Assembly (NCBI RefSeq): GCF_000297775.1
Contig: NZ_JH815513.1
Span: 12,165-76,164, forward strand
Direction of reading: 5' to 3'
Length of the DNA: 64,000 bases
Source: Sutterella wadsworthensis 2_1_59BFAA
GTDB lineage: Bacteria; Pseudomonadota; Gammaproteobacteria; Burkholderiales; Burkholderiaceae_F
The notes beneath the pieces are model-generated. The model did not search any database and had not been told where the DNA came from. It was given only the letters and a program-made list of their open reading frames with translations. The position numbers and the translations under genes are program-made. Positions 16,258 to 25,424 of the stretch are shown here, one piece after another. How positions within the stretch are numbered: position 1 is the stretch's first letter; every line of letters starts with the position of its first letter.

Positions 16258-18510
16258 TTACATCTTGCGGCCCCAGAAGAAGTAGACGCCCCAGCCTTCG
16301 TCCATCGTGCGGCCGGCCATCAGGTAGAGGGGGCCGATGATGCTGTCGACGCCCACGTAGCCGCCCACGGCGCGGTGCCAGTCGCGGTTGCCCGACTCGC
16401 CTTCCTCGTCGCGGTTGTAGGCGCGGCCCGCTTCGGCCGATGCGCCGAGCCAGACCGTGCGCTCGCCTGCGCCCAACCAGTCGGAGATGTTGCGCGAGAT
16501 GCGCACGGAGCCGAGCTGGATGTCGGAGCCCGTCCAGCGACCGTAGGGACTGCCGGTGAGCTCGAAAGCGCCGCCCAGCGAGAAGACGCTCGGCACGGCG
16601 GAGCGGCCCAGCTTGCCCGAGAAGAGCGTCGTCCAGCGGCCGTAGGTGATCGGCACGTAGACGTTGGCCTCATAGATGTTCTTGTAGCCGGGACCGTCCG
16701 TGTCGAAGATGCGCTGGCCCTGCAGGGCGAAGCGGTAGCCCTTGGTCGGAAAGTTGACGCTGTCGAGCGTGTCGAGCAGAAGCTCGGCGCTCACGAACGG
16801 AGACTCGACCTCGGGCGTGCTGAGGTCGGTCACGCCGATCGTGCGGGTCGAGGCCCGGGAGAAGTAGCCCGCTGCCACGCGCGCATAGCCCAGGCGCTCG
16901 ATCGAGTAGCCGAGCCCGATCTGGGCCGTGCTGGTCTCGTTCTTGTAGCGCGCGATGGCCTCACCGTTTTCGTAGACGTTGAAGGGCGAGACCGAGTACT
17001 CGAAGCTCGGATTGACGAACCAGTCGGAGCCCGGGCCGAGGGGCTGGTAGAACTCGACGCCGGCCCTGCGGTTCTTGCCCGCCTGGATCTCGGAGCGCAG
17101 CTCGGCGCCCCAGGGATTGAGCCAGCCCCAGATGTGCGCAAGGAGCACCGTGAACGTGTGTTCGTCGCGGAAGTCGGTCTCAAGCGAGCCGCCAATGCGG
17201 ATGCTCGAGTAGCCGGGCTTCTTCTCCTTGGGCTCGAAGACGAGCACTTCGGTGCCCTCGGGGCCCGGTTCGAAGCGGTAGCGCACCGAGCTGTAGGCGC
17301 CGTCGGCCCAGACGCGGCGGCTCGCCGCGTCGATTTCGGCATTGGAGACCGGACGCGAGGTGTCGATGTCGAGCTCGTTGAGGATGGCCTCGGGATTGGC
17401 GACCTTGAGGCCCTCGACCTTCACGGTGGAGATCTCGTGGATGTCGCGGCGCGTGTGCGGCATGACGGCGCCCTTGCGGGTCTCGTCCCAGGCGATCCAC
17501 TGGGCGCGGTCGGGCGAAGCGAGGCGCTCGAGGCGATCGCGGACCTTCTGCGCGGCATCGTAGCCGCGGGTGATGATCTTGTCGCTCTTCTTGAGGTCGG
17601 CGCTCGAGAAGTCGTCAAGGTCGGGCGTGATCAGGATGTCCTCGGGGCCGAGGTCGGCAAGCGACTGCCTGACGTTCTGCTCGGTGAGGAGGTTCACCAT
17701 CTGCGCCATCACGGTGACGACGTTGCCGAGCTCCTCGCGCTTGAGAAGCGGCGTGCCCACGTTCACCGCAATGATGACGTCGGCGCCCATTTCGCGGGCG
17801 AGTGACACGGGCAGGTTGTCGAGAAGGCCGCCGTCGACGAGCATGCGGTCGTGGATCACGACGGGCGCGAAGACGCCGGGCAACGACATTGAGGCGCGCA
17901 TCGCCATGCCGAGGCTCACGTCCTTCTGCAGCACCACGCGTTCGCCCGAGACCAGGTCGGTCGCGATGGCGCCGAACGGAATGGCCAGCTCGGTGAGGTC
18001 ATTCACGTAGTTGGCGGGCCCCGTCTTGTCATTGAGGAAGAGGTCGAGCTCCTCGGACGGGATGACGCTGTCGGGGAGCTTCACGCGGCCGTCCTTGCCG
18101 AACTCGATGCCCGAGACGGCCAGATTCTTGTAGTCGTCCACCTTGAGGCGCCAGGGCAGCTCCTCGCGGTCGGCGCGGGGCGCCATCATGCGATCCCAGT
18201 CGACGCCGAGCACGATGTCGCGGATTTCGGCGGCCGAATAGCCCGCCGCATAGGCGCCGCCAACCATGGAGCCCATGGACGTGCCCGTCACAACGTCGAT
18301 CTTGATGCCGAGCTCCTCGATCACGTCCAGCACGCCCGTATGGGCGAAGCCTCGGGCGCCGCCGCCCGAGAGCACGAGGCCCACGCAGGGACGGTGCTCG
18401 GCGCGGCATCGCGCGCGGACCTCGTCCGCCGTCTTGGCAAGGGGCTGCGTGCAGGTTGCGGCAAGGCCGAAGGCCGCAAGCGTCAATATCGCAATCTTCT
18501 TCAATTGCAT
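16258..18510 (-). CDS. PlpD-like patatin autotransporter (type Vd)
   Basis: 750 residues from ATG 18510 (MQLKKIAILTLAAFG, Sec signal). The patatin lipase domain has the oxyanion loop SGGGARGFAHTG, the nucleophile serine in GTSMGS and the catalytic Asp in VDGGLLDN. A POTRA-like segment follows (ISTVKVEGLKVANPEAILNE), then a ~300-residue C-terminal beta-barrel of the Omp85/BamA-like type ending in VYFFWGRKM with a terminal aromatic-rich strand. The protein would secrete its own phospholipase domain through the outer membrane. All catalytic residues are present. Confidence 0.9.
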   Translation of the reverse strand: MQLKKIAILTLAAFGLAATCTQPLAKTADEVRARCRAEHRPCVGLVLSGGGARGFAHTGVLDVIEELGIKIDVVTGTSMGSMVGGAYAAGYSAAEIRDIVLGVDWDRMMAPRADREELPWRLKVDDYKNLAVSGIEFGKDGRVKLPDSVIPSEELDLFLNDKTGPANYVNDLTELAIPFGAIATDLVSGERVVLQKDVSLGMAMRASMSLPGVFAPVVIHDRMLVDGGLLDNLPVSLAREMGADVIIAVNVGTPLLKREELGNVVTVMAQMVNLLTEQNVRQSLADLGPEDILITPDLDDFSSADLKKSDKIITRGYDAAQKVRDRLERLASPDRAQWIAWDETRKGAVMPHTRRDIHEISTVKVEGLKVANPEAILNELDIDTSRPVSNAEIDAASRRVWADGAYSSVRYRFEPGPEGTEVLVFEPKEKKPGYSSIRIGGSLETDFRDEHTFTVLLAHIWGWLNPWGAELRSEIQAGKNRRAGVEFYQPLGPGSDWFVNPSFEYSVSPFNVYENGEAIARYKNETSTAQIGLGYSIERLGYARVAAGYFSRASTRTIGVTDLSTPEVESPFVSAELLLDTLDSVNFPTKGYRFALQGQRIFDTDGPGYKNIYEANVYVPITYGRWTTLFSGKLGRSAVPSVFSLGGAFELTGSPYGRWTGSDIQLGSVRISRNISDWLGAGERTVWLGASAEAGRAYNRDEEGESGNRDWHRAVGGYVGVDSIIGPLYLMAGRTMDEGWGVYFFWGRKM

Positions 18511-18727
18511 GGGCTTGTCGTCGATGTCGGGGAAAAAATTGGGACGAGTCCGGAATGCAGACCTGCGGCACAAAGAAAGACGGCCGCAGGCTCCTTGGGT
18601 CGGAGTGCGGCCGTCCGTTCTCCGAGAATGCATCGGGCCGCTCCATACGCTTGATGATAGCGCGTGAAGCGGCTCGCTGACGCTTTCGGACGACGTCGAA
18701 ATGAGAAAAATGCAGGCTTTTCGCCCG

Positions 18728-19381
18728 TCAGGCCTTCGGGCAGCGGTTGAGGAGTCCTTCCTCGATCATGGCGGGATTCGGGCGAGGGGCCTCGATCATG
18801 CGCATCGTGTTGGCATCCGTGTGCTCGAATTCGCCCTTGACGCCGGGAATCTCGAGCTTCGTGACCTGCTCGTAGCTGAAGCGTCCGTCCTCATGGAACT
18901 TGAAGACAACGTCCCAGGACTTCGTGAGGAAGGCCTCCTCGAGGAAGGGATTCGAGCAGATGCCGTTGACCATCTGACCGCGCTCGGCATGCAGACGGAT
19001 CTCGCGGTCGCCGGGCATGGCCGTGCCCTCGGCCATCGCGATCTGGCCGCGCGGAATGGCGAGCGTCATGTAGATCTTGTGCGTCTCGGGCTCGTAGAGC
19101 AGATAGCCCACCTGGTCATGGAAGGCGGCGAGCTCGCCCGGCTTGGTGATGTGCACGTGGTAGCGCAGGCCGTAGAGGACCTGCGGGCCGTTGTTCTGCG
19201 GATCCATCACCTCGAAGTCCCACGTCTCGACGTAGGGCTCCGTTTCGGGGCCGCCCGCCTGCGGATGGGTGTCGACGCCGTCGTCGCCGAACCACTTGCC
19301 GGCCAGAGGAGCAATGGGCCCGAGCATCGAAAGCGTATCGGGATTGGCGGGCGCTTCCGTATAGATGTCCTTGTACTTCAT
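18728..19381 (-). CDS. Nitrobindin-like heme-binding beta-barrel protein
   Basis: 217 residues. The N-terminal motif LGPIAPLAGKWFGDDGVDTHP matches the nitrobindin/THAP4-type lipocalin-like barrel (DUF1794). The family signature is PLAGxWxGxxGxD; relatives bind heme and react with NO or peroxynitrite. It continues with repeated beta-strand patterns. AAAGGAGG lies 6 bases before the ATG. It is longer than the ~160-residue minimal nitrobindin. Heme binding is inferred. It is divergent from the tolC-like gene. Confidence 0.65.
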   Translation of the reverse strand: MKYKDIYTEAPANPDTLSMLGPIAPLAGKWFGDDGVDTHPQAGGPETEPYVETWDFEVMDPQNNGPQVLYGLRYHVHITKPGELAAFHDQVGYLLYEPETHKIYMTLAIPRGQIAMAEGTAMPGDREIRLHAERGQMVNGICSNPFLEEAFLTKSWDVVFKFHEDGRFSYEQVTKLEIPGVKGEFEHTDANTMRMIEAPRPNPAMIEEGLLNRCPKA

Positions 19382-19449
19382 TTCAGCCTCCTTTGAAGGG
19401 ACCGCATGCAGCGCACCATGCGCTCCGGCGGTCCGAACAAGCTCGGTTC

Positions 19450-19567
19450 ATGGTAACACCGCGCAGGGCCCCGTGCTCCCGCCGTTACGAAACGTACGAA
19501 AAAACATTCCCTGCATTTCGCCAGAGGCTCCGCTCCTTCCGTCGGGCGCAGTACTTGGTGTTACCAT
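19450..19567. promoter_or_regulatory. Paired GGTN3ACC inverted sites in divergent promoter region
   Basis: ATGGTAACACC (19450-19460) and its exact reverse complement GGTGTTACCAT (19557-19567) lie near the two ends of the gap between the nitrobindin-like and tolC-like genes. Each site is itself a GGT-N3-ACC palindrome, a form common for GntR/FadR-type operators. Confidence 0.45.
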
Positions 19568-19600
19568 TACAGATTCCGTTTTCAAACGAGATTCCTGAAC

Positions 19601-21025
19601 ATGCTCCGTCCTAGTCCCACAGCCGCGGTCTTACTCGGCCTTATGGCCGCCCTCGCCGCAGGCGCCTCGTCTGCCGCACCGTCGACCACCGCCCCCATGG
19701 GCTTCGGCGACGCCCGAGTCCTGCTGCACGAGCGCGCCGACATCATGGCCGCCGACCGCGCCGAAATCGCCCGCGCCGAGTCCGAGGCCGAGGCCGCCAA
19801 GTCGCTCTCGGGCCCGAAGGTCGAGATGGACGTCAAGCAGGTCTGGGGCACCAAGACCGTCGACCTGGGCATCGACACGGGGCTTGGACAGCTCTCCGGC
19901 CTCGGCGGCGTGCCCGGACAGATCATCTCGGATCTGGCGCAGAAGTACAACCACATCGACATCCACTTCAAGGAAGACATCGGCGGGCCGCGTGCGGCCG
20001 TGACGGCCACGCTTCCCATCTACACGGGCGGCCTCATCACCGCGCAGCAGAACGCGCTCAACCACAAGGTGAGCGAGACGCGCGCCGACCGCGACATGCG
20101 CGAGAACACGCTTGACGCCGAGCTTGCGGCCCGCTATTGGGGCGTGCAGCTCGCGCGCAGCGTCGCAGCCCTGCACAGGAGCGTGTTCGAGGATCAGAAC
20201 GAGGAGCTTCGCCGCGCGAAGCGCTTCGAGCAGAAGGGCCTCATCGCCAAAGTCGAGCGCCTCGCCGTCGAGGTTGCCCGCGACAACGCGAGGCGCACGC
20301 TCGTCTCGGCTGAGTCCGACGTCGATGTGGCCGAAGCGGAGCTTATGCGCCAATTGCGCGCAACCTCACTCCCCGAACTCTCCTCGCCGCTCTTCGTCCT
20401 CACGGGAGATCTGGGCACGCTTGAGCAGTGGCAGAACCGCGCCGACGCGCAGTCGCCCGCCATCAGGAAGATGAATGCGCTGCGCGCTCAGGCGAACGAA
20501 GGCATCTCCGCCGCCGAGGCGAGCTTCAAGCCCAAGGTCTACGCCTTCGGCACCAAGAACCTCATCAAGCACTATCTGACACTGCCCGAGCCCGACTGGA
20601 TGGCCGGCGTGGGCGTCACGTTCACGCTCTGGGACAACCACGACCGCTTCGACAAGCTCAACGCCGCCCGAAGCGTGGTTACGAAGGCCGAAGCTGCGCG
20701 CAGCGAGGCGAAGAACCAGGTGGCCACAGCCGTCGAGGTCGCCTTCCTGCGCGTGATGCAGGCCCGCGAGGAGTTCGAGCTCACGTGCTCGACCGTCGAA
20801 CTTGCGCGCGAAAACCTCAGACTGCGCGAGGCGAGCTTCGCGGAAGGACTCTCCAACGCCGTCGACGTCGACACGGCCCGCACGAAGCTCACGGGCGCCG
20901 AAGTCGCCCGACGCGCGGCCGCCTACAAGTTCGTCGTGAGCTGGGCCATGCTCCATGCGTCCGCAGGCGCCATGCCCGACTTCGTCAACTCCCTTACTCG
21001 CAGCGACCTCGTGGTCGTGAAGTGA
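19601..21025 (+). CDS. TolC-family outer-membrane efflux protein
   Basis: 474 residues with a signal peptide (LLGLMAALAAGASSAAP). Two repeats of long helical, Ala-rich coiled-coil sequence (DRAEIARAESEAEAAK; RVMQAREEFELTCSTVELAR) alternate with beta segments, the TolC/OEP layout. It forms the outer-membrane exit duct for the adaptor and permeases encoded immediately downstream (35-base gap). Confidence 0.85.
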   Translation: MLRPSPTAAVLLGLMAALAAGASSAAPSTTAPMGFGDARVLLHERADIMAADRAEIARAESEAEAAKSLSGPKVEMDVKQVWGTKTVDLGIDTGLGQLSGLGGVPGQIISDLAQKYNHIDIHFKEDIGGPRAAVTATLPIYTGGLITAQQNALNHKVSETRADRDMRENTLDAELAARYWGVQLARSVAALHRSVFEDQNEELRRAKRFEQKGLIAKVERLAVEVARDNARRTLVSAESDVDVAEAELMRQLRATSLPELSSPLFVLTGDLGTLEQWQNRADAQSPAIRKMNALRAQANEGISAAEASFKPKVYAFGTKNLIKHYLTLPEPDWMAGVGVTFTLWDNHDRFDKLNAARSVVTKAEAARSEAKNQVATAVEVAFLRVMQAREEFELTCSTVELARENLRLREASFAEGLSNAVDVDTARTKLTGAEVARRAAAYKFVVSWAMLHASAGAMPDFVNSLTRSDLVVVK

Positions 21026-21059
21026 CTCAGAACAACGCTTTTCCACCGGCTGGAACAAA

Positions 21060-22088
21060 ATGATCGAACAGACTCAAGCTCAGCAGACTCAGGCGCAGGC
21101 ACCCAAGCGCCCCGCCTCCTCCGTCCCGCTTCTCGTGGGAGGCGCCTTCTTCGCAGGCATCGCGGCTTTTCTCGGATGGGGTGTCTGGGAGGCCACTCAT
21201 CCCGCGCCCGTGCCCCTGCAGGGCATGGTCGACGCCCGCACGATCTCCGTCTCCGCCAAGGTGCCGGGACGCCTTGCCGAACTCAAGGTCCGCGAGGGCG
21301 ACGTGCTCAAGGCGGGCGACACCGTCGCCGTGATCGCCATTCCTGAAATCGAGGCCAAGCTCGTACAGGTGAAGGCACAGGAACGCGCCGCCCAGGCGAG
21401 GGAGGACCTCGCCAACACGGGTGCCCGCGTTCAGGAAAAGGATGCGGCCCGCGCAGACTGGGAGCGCGCCAAGGCAGCTCTCACCCTTGCGTCCAAGACC
21501 TACGAACGCGTCGACGCCCTCTACAGGGAGGGCCTCATCCCCGCCCAGCGCCATGACGAGGCGACCGCCCAGCTTGCAGCCGCACGCAAGGTGACCGAGG
21601 CCGCTGCCGCCAAACTCTCCGCCGTGGACGAAGGTGCCCGCGTCGAGGACAAAACCGCCGCGAAGGCCCTCGTCGACCAGGCAAGAGGCGGCGTCTCCGA
21701 AGTCTCGAGCCTCGCCTCCGAAAGCATCGTGAAGGCGCCCGCCGCGGGCGAAGTCACCCGCATCGTGATGGAGGAAGGCGAAGTGGCACCCGCGGGCTTC
21801 CCGCTCGTGCTCGTCACCGACCTCAGCGACAAGTGGGTCGTCTTCAACATCCGCGAGGACGAGCTTCCGGGCGTCGAGGTGGGCACGATTCTCAAGGGCT
21901 TCATCCCCGCCGTCAACCGCACGGTCGACCTCAAGGTCAACTGGATCAATCCTCGCGGCGAGTACGCAGTCTGGCGCGCGACGCGTCAGTCGACGGGCTA
22001 CGACCTGCGCACGTTCGAGGTGCGCGCTCGTCCCGTCGAAGAGCTTCCCGCCCTGCGTCCTGGCATGACCGTCATCGTCGAGCGCTGA
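21060..22088 (+). CDS. HlyD/EmrA-type membrane-fusion adaptor
   Basis: 342 residues. One N-terminal membrane helix (LLVGGAFFAGIAAFLGWGVW) is followed by a barrel/lipoyl half-motif (VSAKVPGRLAELKVREGDVLKAGD), a long alpha-hairpin (VKAQERAAQAREDLANTGA) and the second lipoyl half (VKAPAAGEVTRIVMEEGEVA). It bridges inner-membrane permeases and the TolC-like duct. Confidence 0.85.
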   Translation: MIEQTQAQQTQAQAPKRPASSVPLLVGGAFFAGIAAFLGWGVWEATHPAPVPLQGMVDARTISVSAKVPGRLAELKVREGDVLKAGDTVAVIAIPEIEAKLVQVKAQERAAQAREDLANTGARVQEKDAARADWERAKAALTLASKTYERVDALYREGLIPAQRHDEATAQLAAARKVTEAAAAKLSAVDEGARVEDKTAAKALVDQARGGVSEVSSLASESIVKAPAAGEVTRIVMEEGEVAPAGFPLVLVTDLSDKWVVFNIREDELPGVEVGTILKGFIPAVNRTVDLKVNWINPRGEYAVWRATRQSTGYDLRTFEVRARPVEELPALRPGMTVIVER

Positions 22089-22098
22089 GCGGCACGCC

Positions 22099-23349
22099 AT
22101 GAAGCACTGGTTTGAGGGCCTCGTCAACACAGCCCGCATCGAATGTCGCTACACCCGCAGGCACCCGCAGCAGTGGGTGATCTGCGCACTCCTGCCCGTC
22201 ATGTGGCTGCTCTTCGTGGCAAACACCTTCGGCACCGGCCTCATGACGAAGCTCCCTGTGGGTCTCGTCAACGAGGACGGCGGCCCGCTCGCGCGTGAGC
22301 TCGTCATGGTCCTCGATGCCGTACCGAGCCTCGGCCTCAGGGGCTTTGAAACCGCGACCGAAGCCGAAGCCGCGCTCTCGCGCGCCGAAACCTACGGCAC
22401 GATCGTCATTCCAAGGGACTTCACGAAGGACAGCCTGAACGGACGCGGCAGCACGCTCGAGCTCATCATCAACAAAAGCTACTACGCCGTCGGCACCATT
22501 CTGGAAGTGGACGTGAAGACGGCGCTCGCCGCCGTCATGAAGAGCGCGGGCACGATCAGGATGACCGCCGCGCGCGGCGGCTCGCTCAAGGCCGAGTCGA
22601 ACAACCTGCGCATCGCCTCGCCCGAGGTCTACTTCCTCGGCAACACAGGCTTCAACTTCAGCGCCTACCTGCTGCCGACGCTCATTCCCGGCCTCATCGC
22701 GCTTGCCGCAGGACTCACCTTCTCGGGCGTGCTCGTGCGCGAGTGGCGCGACGGAGGTGCGACGCGCCTTCTTGCGGCCGCAAACGACTTCGCGTCCGCC
22801 GCAATCCTAGGCAAACTCCTGCCCTGGTTCGTCTTCTACGTCGTGCTCGGCCTGTGCTGGGTGTTCGGCCTCACGGGCGTGCTCGGCTGGACGGCCGCAG
22901 GCTCCGTCGGCGTCTGGATCGGCGCCACGGTGATGCTCATCGCGGCCATGGCCGCGATCGCCATCCTCTTCACGGCCGTCTCGCTCAGCTGGCCGATCGC
23001 CGTCTCGGCGCTCATCTGCTTTGCCGCGCCGTCCTTTCCGTTCACGGGCTTTTCCTATCCGCTCGAGTCGATGACGCCGGGCGCCGCCTTCTTCGGGCAG
23101 CTCCTGCCGCTTACGCACTACCTCGCCGTCCAGGGCGAGTGCTGGATCCTGAATTCGCCCCTCGACCACGTCTTCACGCGCCTCGCGCCCCTTGCGCTCC
23201 TCATCGTCGTGCCCATGGCCGCCGGCCTTCCGATCCTCGGCGTGCGCCTGCGCGCCTGGAGTTCGAAGGACCCCGAGAAGGACCGCATCCGCACACTCCT
23301 CGTCAAGGAGAGCCTCATCACCGACGAAACGCAGGGAGGCGCACGATGA
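22099..23349 (+). CDS. ABC-2-type permease, first
   Basis: 416 residues. The topology is that of YhhJ/YbhS-like ABC-2 transporters: one N-terminal helix (WVICALLPVMWLLFVANTF), a large periplasmic domain of ~150 residues, then five helices (LLPTLIPGLIALAAGL; PWFVFYVVLGLCWVFGL; ATVMLIAAMAAIAILF and others). It has no ATP-binding domain. It overlaps the next permease by 4 bases (ATGA), showing translational coupling. Confidence 0.85.
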   Translation: MKHWFEGLVNTARIECRYTRRHPQQWVICALLPVMWLLFVANTFGTGLMTKLPVGLVNEDGGPLARELVMVLDAVPSLGLRGFETATEAEAALSRAETYGTIVIPRDFTKDSLNGRGSTLELIINKSYYAVGTILEVDVKTALAAVMKSAGTIRMTAARGGSLKAESNNLRIASPEVYFLGNTGFNFSAYLLPTLIPGLIALAAGLTFSGVLVREWRDGGATRLLAAANDFASAAILGKLLPWFVFYVVLGLCWVFGLTGVLGWTAAGSVGVWIGATVMLIAAMAAIAILFTAVSLSWPIAVSALICFAAPSFPFTGFSYPLESMTPGAAFFGQLLPLTHYLAVQGECWILNSPLDHVFTRLAPLALLIVVPMAAGLPILGVRLRAWSSKDPEKDRIRTLLVKESLITDETQGGAR

Positions 23350-24617
23350 ACAGGAACAATCAGGCTGAGCAGATGAAGGCGCCCGGCTTCTGGTACACCT
23401 TCCTACACACGATCAAGGCCTCCTTTCTCTCCCGCGACATGATCCTCATCTTCGCGGGCGCGATCGCCTTCTACCTGATCTTCTACGCCTGGCCCTACGG
23501 CAACCAGCAGATCCAGCACGTCCCGTCGGCCGTGCTCGACCTTGACCGCTCGGCCGCCGCCCGCCGTCTCGTCACGGCCATGGACGCCTCGCCCGCCATC
23601 AGCGTCGTGCGCATCACGCAGGACGAAGGCGAGGCGATGGAGGCCTTCAGGCGCGAGGAGTTCTCGGTTCTCATCACGATTCCGAAGGACTTCGAGAAGT
23701 CCCTCACCCGAGGCGAGAACGTCACCGTGCACGTGCTCGGCAACGGCGCCTTCCCCGTGAAGGCCCGAGCCGTTCAGGCCGCGTTGGGCGGCGTCGTGAC
23801 CGACAAGACGAAGCTCCTCGACGATGCGGCCGTCTATGCGACGGGGCTCCCCGGCACGAGCGTGCACTCGCACCATCAGGCCGCGCCCGGCCTTCGCGTG
23901 CAGTACATGTACAACGAGATCGGCGGCTACGGCAACTACACCGTGCCCGTCGTGGGTCCCGTGATCATTCAGGCCGTGATGCTCATGGCCATCACGATGG
24001 CGCTCGGCGGCTGGCTCGTCGCCGCAAGGCGCGAGCCCTTCGTGGAGGCCGCGCTCGACCGTCCGCTCCACAGGGGCGCGGCCGTCTGGCTCGCCTTCAC
24101 GCTCATCACCTTCCTCTGGTTCGTCTACATGCAGGGGTTCGACTTCTGGTGGCACGAGTACGGCTCCATGCGCAGCGTCGCCGCGACGCTGGGCACCGGC
24201 CTGCTCTTCTCGGCCTCGGTCGCCTCCTTCGGCATGGCGGTCACGATCCTTCTGGGCTCGAACCGCTGGTCGAGCCAGGCCGTCGTGATGATCTCGGCCC
24301 CTGCCGTATTCATCTCGGGCGGCATCTGGCCCATGACGAACGTGCTGAGCGAGCCCGTCTTCGCGCTCTCGCTCTTCATTCCGACCTCGCCCGCAGTGCC
24401 CGCGCTCCTTGCGGCCTCGCAGGACGGGGCCCTCACCGAGTCCATCCTTCCCTATTGGGGAATCCTCGGCATTCAGACGCTCTTCTATCTCTCGACGGCG
24501 CTCCATCTCGTGCACCGCCGCGACTGGCGCGAGGACGCCGTACAGGCCTACAGCCGCGGCGCCCTCAGGCGCGAGCCCTTCGTCAAGACCGACCGGCCCT
24601 CCGACTGGGACTATTGA
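23346..24617 (+). CDS. ABC-2-type permease, second
   Basis: 423 residues from ATG 23346. Same architecture as its neighbour: N-terminal helix (ILIFAGAIAFYLIFYAW), large extracytoplasmic part, five C-terminal helices (GPVIIQAVMLMAITMALGG; WSSQAVVMISAPAVFISGGI). With the first permease it would form a heterodimer. No ATPase gene is present in the operon, which is unusual for ABC export. Confidence 0.85.
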   Translation: MNRNNQAEQMKAPGFWYTFLHTIKASFLSRDMILIFAGAIAFYLIFYAWPYGNQQIQHVPSAVLDLDRSAAARRLVTAMDASPAISVVRITQDEGEAMEAFRREEFSVLITIPKDFEKSLTRGENVTVHVLGNGAFPVKARAVQAALGGVVTDKTKLLDDAAVYATGLPGTSVHSHHQAAPGLRVQYMYNEIGGYGNYTVPVVGPVIIQAVMLMAITMALGGWLVAARREPFVEAALDRPLHRGAAVWLAFTLITFLWFVYMQGFDFWWHEYGSMRSVAATLGTGLLFSASVASFGMAVTILLGSNRWSSQAVVMISAPAVFISGGIWPMTNVLSEPVFALSLFIPTSPAVPALLAASQDGALTESILPYWGILGIQTLFYLSTALHLVHRRDWREDAVQAYSRGALRREPFVKTDRPSDWDY

Positions 24618-24628
24618 GGCAACAGCAC

Positions 24629-25417
24629 ATGCAGTTCATCGATTCACACAGCCATCTCAACAGCGACGCCTTCGACGAGGACCGCGACGAGGTCATCGCG
24701 CGCATGAAAGCGGCGGGCATGGCGGCCGCCATGGTCATCGCCTGCGAGGACGACGAGCTCCCGAAGCTCGAGGCGCTCCTCGCGGAGCATCCGGGCTGGC
24801 TCTTCGGCGCCTGGGCGCTTCATCCCGAATTTCCCGACAAGCCCGAGCCCACCGTCGAGCGGATCGCCGAGATCTGTTCGCGCCCGGGGTTCGCCGCCGT
24901 GGGCGAGACGGGGCTCGACTTCTACTGGTGCAAGGAGCCGCTTGACTGGCAGCGCGCACGTTTTCGCCGCCACATCGAGGCCGCGAAGGCCATCGGCAAG
25001 CCCCTCATCATCCACGCGCGCGACAGCGAGCGCGAGGCCCTCGAAATCCTCCGCGACATGCATGCGGGCGACGTCGGCTTCGTGATGCACTGCTTCTGCG
25101 GCGACACGGACACGGCGCTCGCCGTCGTGGACGCGGGCGGCCACGTAAGCTTCACGGGCAACCTCACCTTCAAGCGAAACGAGGCGCTGCGCGAGACCGC
25201 GAGGGCGCTTCCGCTCGAAAGCCTCCTGCTCGAGACCGACTGTCCCTACATGGCGCCTGTGCCCAAGCGCGGCAAGCGATGCGAGCCTCAGTACGTCGAA
25301 TATGTCGCAGAATGTCTCGCAGGACTTTTCGGCGTTGACAAAGCGCACGTCGCCCGACAAACTACGGCCAACGCCGTCAGGCTCTTCCGCCTGCCCATCC
25401 GTCTTGAGGAAGCATAA
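24629..25417 (+). CDS. tatD: TatD-family metal-dependent DNase
   Basis: 262 residues from ATG 24629. Metal ligands are visible: HxH in IDSHSHLN, Glu in AAVGETGLDF, His in IIHARDSE, His in FVMHCFCG and Asp in LLETDCPYMAP. These are the TatD hallmark set. It is probably a 3'-5' exonuclease in DNA repair or quality control. It follows the permease by 11 bases, likely in the same transcript but not functionally linked. Confidence 0.9.
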   Translation: MQFIDSHSHLNSDAFDEDRDEVIARMKAAGMAAAMVIACEDDELPKLEALLAEHPGWLFGAWALHPEFPDKPEPTVERIAEICSRPGFAAVGETGLDFYWCKEPLDWQRARFRRHIEAAKAIGKPLIIHARDSEREALEILRDMHAGDVGFVMHCFCGDTDTALAVVDAGGHVSFTGNLTFKRNEALRETARALPLESLLLETDCPYMAPVPKRGKRCEPQYVEYVAECLAGLFGVDKAHVARQTTANAVRLFRLPIRLEEA

Positions 25418-25424
25418 TCAGTCT

